From Siniperca chuatsi (lineage: Eukaryota; Chordata; Actinopteri; Centrarchiformes; Sinipercidae): DNA of 64,000 nt. Below are positions 55,735 to 64,000 of the stretch, one piece after another. Both the position numbers and the translations under genes were made by a program. The first letter of the stretch is position 1. Each line of letters begins with the position of its first letter. Below the pieces are notes generated by a model. It saw only the letters and a program-made list of their open reading frames with translations. It did no database searches and was not told the DNA's origin. Location: the NCBI RefSeq assembly GCF_020085105.1, contig NC_058046.1, positions 14,615,175 through 14,679,174 on the forward strand, in the 5' to 3' direction.

Positions 55735-57990
55735 AGAGAGAGAGAAAGATGTATGAATGAAGGCAGAATCCCAAAATAAAGATGCTTGATTACACTGTTG
55801 TGATGAGGGTCAGTTTAAATAGAGAATGACGTGAGTCTGGCCATCAGTGAAAGACCCATTATGGTTTACTCAAAAAGGTTTTAACTCATGCTGTAGTTAC
55901 GTCAGCTTTAGTAAGTCAGACATAGTCTCTGGCTATGTATAGAGTCTGATAATCTGGTGTTTATGATTGGTGCTGAGATGATTCACAAACCCAGGATCAG
56001 AGCTCCTCTGTCCAACCATCCATCCCGTAACAACAAAATCATGCAGTTATGAGCTATGTGAAGATGAAAGTATCCATGAAAGATAACTATTGACGGTGCA
56101 TAATCAGACTCTTTTCAAACTAATCTTTCGGCAAAACAGTTCATTGTGTGGTTGTTGTTCCTGTAGTTTGAAGTGGCTGCTGGCTTTGTTACTCTGTGAG
56201 GACTTGGTGTGTGGCTTTAAAGCTCCCTCTAGTGGAAGACTCCCACATCACTTTTGCATAGCGAAGATCTCATTTACGCCAACATGATATTACACAAATA
56301 AGCTGTATCTTGTCATTATATAATACACCAGATATATAAAACCAACGTTAATAAGATTACGGTAATGCAGTAATTAACAGAAGATAACTGTACAGTTTCT
56401 CCCAGTAAGAGAGAGTGTGAATCAACATAAATCTCATGTGCTCTAAAGATTTATTTCAGATTAATGGGGAGATGAGGGAGTTTTGTTTTGTATACTTTTG
56501 CTCTTTGATATATTCTCAGTTCAACCTTCTCTAAGAAAAAATGAATACAAAAGATTTAGAAAGAAGGAATATTATTTTTCTTATAATAGAGGTTTGTGTT
56601 TAAACCTCAAATTTACCCGTTCAGTCCGATGACATATTTGTTATGTCGTACAATACATGGAGTGAAGAACTTGTGCAAGCTGTAGGCAGCAGTATAATAC
56701 AACACTGATGCTGAGCAGATGAAACTGACGAATCTACAGTTCCAACAAATTCTCACTACTCGTCATCTCAGACAAAGAAAACAACAGAAGATTGATGGCA
56801 CAACAACTTCCGGTGGCTCAAAGAAAACATCGTCACCACATAGCACGCACTGTGGAAGACAAATGCCTCCTCAGACTAAAAGGTCAGAGGTTCTACTGTG
56901 TCACATCTGATGCAAAGCTATGCAGCCAATATCTGTGCAATGAATACTTAGAACACAATAGATAGAAAGGAAATGTCATTGTTTTCAACTGAGAGCAATC
57001 ATGTGGATTGTCTCAGAATAAGAGCAGAGGATGACAGCATAGTTGGTAGAGTCATGTCATTAAACTGAGTGCATGTGTTTTCTGTGTGAATATGTGCTTT
57101 TGATGATAACCAAACATGTGTTTCATGTATTTTTTAAGTCATAATGAAGTGATCAACATTTTAAATTAATCTCTGAATTTTCAGAGGAATCAGCAAGTTG
57201 CTAAAATTCCAATTTTTCTTCCAACTAGATAACCCTCTTCTTACATTTTATTCCATATTCAGTACCGTATGAGCCAAAAAATAGTCTACACATAAAGGCT
57301 TTAAAAGCCGAAAGAAGAACTGTGTCTAGACAGAGGGATAAAAGCTTTCTGTGCTTACAGTTCAACATACTTGTGCAGACGGACGGCCGCAGACAAAGAA
57401 CTCAAGGTGAAACATATCATACTTATGATCTTAATACTGTGTTGACAAGACACCAGCTATAGTTTAAGAGGAACCTCAGTAGATGTAAAACAGATGGCTT
57501 TCATACATGATGATCACAAAACAGGACAGAACACGCTAAACTTCACATCAGTCAGTGTGGCTTTATATTTACATTCATATTGTCATAAAGTACACAGCAC
57601 TTTAAGACAATATGATAACAGCAAGTTTAATTGTTGCACTTTCATCAAATTGAAATTGTGATGATGCAAGCACACATCGATGTGACACTGTGGTGTTGGT
57701 GACTGCTCAGTGTGTGGTTGGTGCCAAGGAAGGTGGAGGAGTCAGCGGTGGCCAGGGGCCACGGAGAGGATCATGTTTATCATAGCTACATTTGTGCATT
57801 TCCAAACGAAGCATGAACTCCCAGAGGAACACAGGCGCTGCCAGTAATCGTCTCATTCTCTGGAGAAAGTCAGGCTGAACCACGGAGAACAAAAAGTAAA
57901 CAGCCACCGAGCAATGACTGTGTCCGTTCAGGAGCCGGCCTAAATGTGTCGAACTCATTAGTGCTCCAGTATGTATGACCACCCACTCTG

Positions 57991-58036
57991 ACCCCCACCC
58001 CCACCCCCACCCCACACCCCCACCCCCACCCCACCC
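57991..58036. repeat. CCCCCA-type tandem repeat, G-quadruplex candidate on the minus strand
   Basis: About eight units of 4-5 C separated by single A or ACA. The minus strand therefore has eight or so G-runs with 1-3 base spacers, which satisfies the usual quadruplex pattern. Confidence 0.85.
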
Positions 58037-58823
58037 GCTCTATTGCAGACAGAGTTGTCTCCCTTCAGCCGCAGACAAAAGGGTTATTACATTGAGCTGA
58101 TGAGGGCATGGAGCTCAAGACAATCCATTGAACTACTGTGACATACAATTTGAGAGCAATTACCCACCTTATACTTCAGTGATACTAGTTAATTTTTGAT
58201 GCAAGGATAGACTAAATATTAGAGACACCGATCTATAAATAAAGTATCTGTCTATCTAGCTATCTAGCTTTAATGCAGTATAATGTGTATTTATACTATA
58301 TGTTTTGTCAGTATAACACAAAGCAATTCAACAGCACCACAAACTACAGGCTCCAATATGACTCTAATATGAACACCTCTCTAAAATAGTTTCAACAAAA
58401 ACAGAACATTATAACCTTCGTGAAGGTAGTATTTATTGCGTAGAGTTGTTGTATTAGACTTTTAGGTAGGTGTACTTTATTAACTGACAACTGAGTGTAT
58501 ATTATTGTGTAAAATCTGTATAAAAAGGGAAACTATAATCATATATGACAAAATGTACATATATTCTATAGGCATATACAGTTAAAAAATATATCAATTA
58601 TGCATTTTACAACAAATGCGAGTGTTTTTTTTTCATGGGCATGTTATATAGCATAGCATGATTTAAGAAGAAAAATGTGAATTATTAAAACATAGTATGA
58701 AAAAGTATAATACTTATTTTTGATAAGACATTATTATTGTTTGATGTCAGAAGTTCCCATCTAGTTGATCTGAGGAGTCAAACAAATGAGAGTTACTGAA
58801 GGTAGAAGTAGAGTAATAGTTGG

Positions 58824-58881
58824 CCCGCCTCCTTCACTTGTCGGTGCAGTAGGAGTAAACCCGCCCCAGCTCTTGTATAAA
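58824..58881 (+). promoter_or_regulatory. nkx3.1: Core promoter of nkx3.1: GC boxes and TATA box
   Basis: A cccgcc word (58824-58829) and a cccgcccc word (58860-58867) resemble Sp1-type GC boxes, and TATAAA lies at 58876-58881. Transcription would begin near 58905-58912, giving a 5' UTR of about 65 bases before the first ATG. The compact order GC box, TATA, start is well formed. Confidence 0.65.
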
Positions 58882-58971
58882 TTCAGACGGTGTGTGTGTG
58901 AGGAGACACACTGCTTCAACTCCCGCTGTAGCCCTCTGGCACTGAGAGGCCTCTGATTTGTGGATTACTTA

Positions 58972-59921
58972 ATGGAAATGTCTGACACAGTCAAACCTGT
59001 GACCTCCTTCCTCATAGAGGACATCCTCTCCATTAAGGACAGCACGAGATTTAATGGCAAATGCTGTTCACAGAAGATTGACAGATGTTCACATTGGAAA
59101 GAACAATCTGAAACGTTGTCAGAGCAACTCTGCCCCCAGGAGACAGCGTTTGGAGTGCAGACAGGTGAGCTCCTGCAGGCTGTCAATAACAGGAATGTGA
59201 TGGATAGATAACCCAATAAATCCTGTGTATTTCACGTTGATTTGCAGAATAATGTTTTAAAATTTTTAGAATCCATGTGAGATAAATTATAGGTCTGTAT
59301 CATGAGAAGCTGTAGCAAAATTGATATAAAAATAGAGATTTAAGGGGAAAAAATGTTTTGAGAGTATTTTTTTATTCATAGTGGTGGTTGTTTACCTTAT
59401 GGTGATCATGAACCTCTTTTTGAACCACCACTTCACAGCCTGATATGCAGACTACACCATACTGACTGTTACAGAGTAGTTTCCCTCCCTTAATGACCCA
59501 ATCACATCTGTACTTCACAGAGTCTCTGGACACTTCCTGTCCCAGCACCTCAGAGTCCAGCAGTTTTTCCTCCACAGGGAAACAGAAGCGCTCCAGAGCT
59601 GCGTTTACACACCTCCAAGTGCTTGAACTGGAGAAGAAGTTTAACCACCAGAAATACCTGTCCGCCCCAGAGAGGGCTCAACTGGCCAGCACCTTAAGAC
59701 TCACCGAGACCCAAGTGAAAATCTGGTTTCAGAACCGGAGATACAAGACGAAACGAAAGCAGCAAACATCCGAGTTCTGTAAGGACATGTACAAAGCAGA
59801 GGGACTGGGCCTGAGAGACGATTTGGTCCGATCATCACTAATCACCTCCTTCTGCAAAGCTTACCAATACAGACCCTACCTGTGGGACTATGGTGGCCCC
59901 TGGGGGCCAACGATATGGTGA
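58972..59921 (+). CDS. nkx3.1: NK-3 class homeobox transcription factor Nkx3.1, 2 exons, 197 aa
   Basis: Coding exons 58972-59164 and 59521-59921 flank a 356-bp GT-AG intron; the split codon reads GAG. An in-frame TGA at 58954-58956 precedes two possible starts, 58972 and 58978, which differ by two residues (MEM or M). Residues 11-19 (TSFLIEDIL) form the eh1-like repressor motif near the N-terminus shared with NKX3-1. The homeodomain covers 86-145 with W133, N136 and Y139 in [13 protein letters not shown], and the NK-3 signature [14 protein letters not shown]. The tail [17 protein letters not shown] resembles the tryptophan-ended tail of mammalian NKX3-1. The product is a nuclear transcription factor; in fish nkx3.1 marks sclerotome, in mammals prostate and sclerotome. 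Its place directly after nkx2.7 supports nkx3.1 over nkx3.2/3.3. Confidence 0.92.
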
Positions 59922-60952
59922 AAGTGAAATGATGTATGAAGCTATGATTATAATCATAAACCTATGTTTAGTATCCCTGATGTGTAGACTCTATGTTCAC
60001 TATCAAAGTTGATTCTCTGTTATTTGACATTGATTTTGAATCCAGTGTAGGGCCATGTGTTACCTCTACCAGTGTGCCATCTGAAATGAAATTGTTCACA
60101 TACACATCCTGTAATTTTTCATGCTTTGAGAAAAAAGATGTTGACGTTGCACAATGAAACATTTGAAGTCAGTTGTAGCATTGTTGATTAATTCCTTATT
60201 AAATTAATGTTGATACAGTTTACTTTTCTTTAAAGCTCTCTGTTGATGAAAAAGGTTTTTAGATAGAACAACCTATGTATGTAACAATTAGTTGAAGTTG
60301 ACTGTGAAGCAGCGTAAACTATAAGGTAAGAGTAAACTCTAATACTGACAATATAGGTGTTTTATCCCGAAGACATTTAATGTGGAGTTAAACTCTGATA
60401 ATACAGTAAAACTACATAAGATAAGACTAGACAGAAATGAGGGTGATATTGTAAATGAGGGCCAAAAAATTAGATGTGATTCCTTTAAAGAGCCCTTGAC
60501 ATGATTAAAGGATGGATAAACTGCTCTTCAGCTTTCTTGAGGTGACATCATGAGGAAAGCTGAGACATTTTGGGGAATTTTGTTTAACATGATTCATTGT
60601 TGCAATCAAACAAAAATTATAAACAGAGTAGTTCATGGAGAAATTTTAGATACTAGTGGTTTAGTCAAAGAACAATAGGAGCAAATAGGAAAAGATATGA
60701 AAAGACAAAACTTGATCCAAATGGGAAAACTGAAAGACTGAAGCAATGTAAACAACAGATACAACAGAGAAAAATTATCCAAAGTATAAAGTATACAGCA
60801 AGTAAGCAGTACTGTACTGTAGGAACACATGAGAATATCCACTTTAATATCATAATTTCCAGATGGTCATACATCGAGTTTTAAGGCTGGTGCATCTTTT
60901 TTTAAATCAAAGACAGACGTGCGTCGTCTTGAACATCAAGTTCAATCAGAGG

Positions 60953-60985
60953 ACTTTCATGACCCATCATGTGGGTCATGAAAGT
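60953..60985. repeat. Perfect 14-bp inverted repeat downstream of nkx3.1
   Basis: Arms actttcatgaccca (60953-60966) and tgggtcatgaaagt (60972-60985) flank the 5-nt loop tcatg. It lies about 1 kb after the stop codon, so it could fall in a long 3' UTR. The arms contain TGGGTCATGA, close to a nuclear-receptor half-site. Confidence 0.75.
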
Positions 60986-62858
60986 GATTATTATAGTAAC
61001 AAAACCTGTTTGGTAACATGATTACCACTGTGGGACATACAGAGGGTAAGAGAGGGTGATGGGAATAAGAAATTGGAATGCCATCTAACATTGTAGTTTC
61101 TTTAGACCTTTAGACAACTATTTCAAATGATTCCATTGTCAAAGCCACATTTTGTTGATTTTTTAAAATAATTTTAATTATATGCTTGTATACTCCAGTG
61201 TCTGCCACTTAAAATGTGTTGCAAGATATCTGCCAAAACCACTCAAACAATAAGCAAATGTGATCAAATTCCAAACAACGTACACAAAATGGAGATAAAA
61301 CTAAACCAGATACATATGTGCACATTTACAGTTTTTTCACATAAATTTTGAATATAAAAGTCTCTGGTTTTAGATATGTACCAACAATGCAGCGAGTGAG
61401 TATAGCTTCATGCAGGTTGGCATGCTGGACTGACTCAGTACAGTGCAAAACTGTGCTGATAAGATGGCATGCAGGATTTTGGGCTTTACATATTTAAGAA
61501 GGCTTAGTTTGTAGTAGCATAACCAAAGTGTGAGCAGAGGATTGATGGAATTGATAGAGGGAGACGTGAGAGCTCTCACGCCAGGAACCTGTCTGACTTG
61601 TGCCTAGGCAACAAGTGTCAACAGATTATCATAATCTTATTTTCCTTATTCCTTACAAGAAAAATATTGTTTGTCACCACATTCTTCCATTTTTAAGTGT
61701 TGCTCATTCTTCTAACTTTATAAATCTTGCTGTGGAGAGTTTTCATCAACACAATCGCCGTGTCTAGAGATTGATATGAGCCTAAATCGAGCGAGCACAG
61801 GTTTAGCTACAAACAATTCGGAATATCAACTTATAAAACACAAAGAAAGTTAAACATACTGTGGCATATCGTAGAATGTCAGGAATGAATGAAAATCAAA
61901 TGTGAATCCTGAATCTTAATGATTTCCTTAACTAAAGTGAGGTCTTATCAACTGCACCATTCATTTTAGGCCCTTGGAGTAAACAGGTAATTAGACATGA
62001 AGAGGGCAGATAGCATCTGTTTTGACGGCACTGAAAATCTGACAGTAGGCCTATCTCTCAGCGTCTCTCAGAGTCTCAGGCCGTATACGAACATGCTCAT
62101 CAGATAAAGGAGCTTGTTGAATGGTGAAGCTGAAAGTTAGAAGAACTATTATTTTTGCACTTTGCCATTGTTAACACCTGTACTTCTGCAGGCTCAAAGA
62201 GACACAATACATTGATTCACAAACACAGAAGACAAAAACAACATCCTCTTGGTTGTTTCCTTCCCTTTCTAAATCTGTCTCTGCACCACATGGATTAACT
62301 GGATTTGGCAAGTGAATGATGAAAAGCAGCGAGGAGGAGTTTATAACATTACTGCCTTATCTCCTCGTCTATACTTGGATCATAGATTTTACATGAAGAT
62401 TTTCTGATATATGGAAATAAAGCAGGTATAAATACCAAGAAATACAACGTTAAGTCCGGAGAGTTTATCTTCTTTATTTAGGGATCTGATTGTGAGATGC
62501 AGTGAACAGTGTGGTTGTGGAGCCGTCGTCATGCTCTTCAAGGTGGCCAATGATGCTTTGAAAAACAAGCAGATCTTCATAACAGATGAGGAGAAAACCA
62601 AACCACGACCACAAAGACAGCCTTTGTCAGTGCTCCAATATGCCGTGACTGTCTGACAAACTTGTTGGGAGTTGATAAGGAGGTTTAAAACAGCCCTGAT
62701 TTTTTCACATGGAAACACTCGTAAACTTCCTCGGGCAGTGTAACTGGATCCCTCATGTTACGGTACCAGTAGAGCAGCTGCCTTTCTTCTCCCATCAGCA
62801 GATACGCTGCTGCATCCAACTTATCCGATGGTTGACATTGATTGTGTGCCTGCAAACA

Positions 62859-62882
<24 letters not shown>
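62859..62882. repeat. (TG)n microsatellite
   Basis: A perfect run of about 12 units, followed by a GAAAGAAAGAAA stretch. Confidence 0.9.
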
Positions 62883-62889
<7 letters not shown>

Positions 62890-64000
62890 AGAAAGGGAAA
62901 GAAACAGGGGGAATACAGACAGCCAGAGAGAGAAGAGTAATTTTCCAGTGTTCTTATCTGTTGGATAAAGATATAAAGTAGTGGGACAGTTTACTGCAGA
63001 TTAAAGTGATTAGAGAACAGTATGACAAGGACAGAGGACATGGGCTGAGGGGGGCGTTCATTGTGCGCTTCAGATAAACAACCTGCTCATGGACAAGGGT
63101 GAAAACTAAACACATCAGGGACAACAACGTTACAGCGCAAGCGTACGTGTCCTGAGGCATGTTGGTTTGGAATCTCAATCATCTCAATACAAAATCTGAT
63201 CACTCTGTTTTTTCTGTCATTACATAGTGTATTGTGTGCAGGGCACAGTTGAAATGCAGTATTTGCCTTCATATAAACAGCAGAATAAATAAAACTTAGA
63301 CACAAAACTTTATAATTACTACATGGATAACTATGAACAACATAAGGTCAATGAGGGCAATGCAAAAATGAAAGTATGCATGCATCTACTCCGGTACTTT
63401 AAATGCAATGTTGATATGATACTCACACTGGTGTTGTGTGACCAGTCCCAGTAATGTGTTCACTCCCTCACCGTTATCTGAGGAAGAGCATTTACGGTCG
63501 AAACATTATTATGTCCATGTAGACTGAGAGTTGATTGACAGTTGCAGTTTGTGAAGTCATTATAATGTAAGGTGTTTCTGTTGTTTTGTCCATAGTATAA
63601 AGGGATCTCTCTTTCTGAGAGAAAAATCAGAGCAAAGCCAACAGTGCTGGGCTGACTGTGACATCATCACGTGTCTGAGTATTGGGTGGCCGATCCAAAC
63701 ACAGTGACGGCACATATCAACATCATCTCTGCCTGTGAGGATTGTCAGCGATGTGTCTGTGATGACAACATTTAAATGATACTATACCGCCCTCTACTGG
63801 AAGTGTACAACTCCTTCAGGAGACATACTTTAAAGGGTTTTATTTTTTCACTTACTGCTACTGGTATTTAGCTATGCACATAGTTTTGGTTTTGAGACAC
63901 TAGTTATGACATTTTAAAAGTTCAGCTACAACTTCTCTTTCCCCTAACTCTGGATAATCCACATATCTTGGTATGAACAGTTTCCATCTGAACTACTTTG

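Larger units (their letters stand above)
54720..58800. other. nkx2.7-nkx3.1 intergenic region
   Basis: No exon was seen. It contains TG microsatellites (55173-55210, 55693-55731), a C-rich tract (57991-58036) and a small hairpin around 54826-54861. The remainder is AT-rich unique sequence that may hold further control elements. Confidence 0.5.
59922..64000. other. 3' flank of nkx3.1, no further gene seen
   Basis: A candidate ATTAAA polyadenylation word lies at 60198-60203. A perfect 14-bp hairpin lies at 60953-60985, a TG microsatellite at 62859-62882 and a repeat-like tail near 63465-63545 ('tgaggaagagcatttacggtcgaaac'). SLC25A37, the next gene in human, is not visible before the window ends. 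Confidence 0.5.

Noticed and set aside
62389-62718. 109-residue minus-strand open frame
   Set aside because: No recognisable domain and no splice or promoter context; probably chance.
59922-64000. Start of slc25a37, the next gene in human
   Set aside because: No exon encoding mitochondrial-carrier repeats (PX[DE]XX[KR] motifs) was seen in either strand of this stretch.

Overview
This window looks like nuclear DNA of a ray-finned (teleost) fish. The evidence is AT-rich, intron-containing genes set in long non-coding stretches, many (TG)n/(CA)n microsatellites, a decayed Tc1-type transposase, a tRNA-headed SINE-like repeat and several dispersed repeats that I recognise as typical of teleosts. 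No bacterial, phage or CRISPR content is visible. I can support three protein-coding genes, all on the + strand: stanniocalcin-1 (stc1, four coding exons, 33048-36538), an NK-2 class homeobox gene best read as nkx2.7, the fish counterpart of NKX2-6 (two exons, 52086-53870), and nkx3.1 (two exons, 58972-59921). Exon borders were set by hand from GT/AG sites and reading-frame continuity. The joined products are 256, 264 and 197 residues, with every expected family motif present.

Layout. 1-32800 is a gene-poor region with repeats: two copies of one teleost repeat in opposite orientation (about 2955-3535 and 23775-24310), four diverged copies of a second family, one of them at 42520-43075 outside this interval, a Tc1-like transposase relic (22615-22850, minus strand) and several microsatellites, including one of 86 bp. 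32824-36538 holds stc1 with a TATA box. 36539-52000 is the stc1 3' flank and the stc1-nkx2.7 intergenic region, with a TTAA-flanked non-autonomous DNA element (38206-39166) that contains a perfect 30-bp hairpin. 52086-53870 is nkx2.7. 53871-58800 is the spacer between the two homeobox genes and holds the best-looking enhancer candidate (about 54380-54720). 58800-59921 is nkx3.1 with GC boxes and a TATA box. 59922-64000 is 3' flank with a perfect 14-bp hairpin and no further gene that I can see.

Biology. The order and shared orientation stc1 > nkx2.7 > nkx3.1 match STC1-NKX2-6-NKX3-1 on human 8p21, so this is an old syntenic block. stc1 encodes a secreted disulfide-linked glycoprotein hormone that controls calcium and phosphate in fish. 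nkx2.7 encodes a cardiac/pharyngeal transcription factor and nkx3.1 a sclerotome/mesenchyme factor. The three do not form a biochemical pathway; shared regulatory DNA is a more likely reason for their staying together. I found no clear sign of a new gene system. The observations most worth testing are candidate regulatory blocks and hairpins. All conservation statements are inference, because no alignment could be run.
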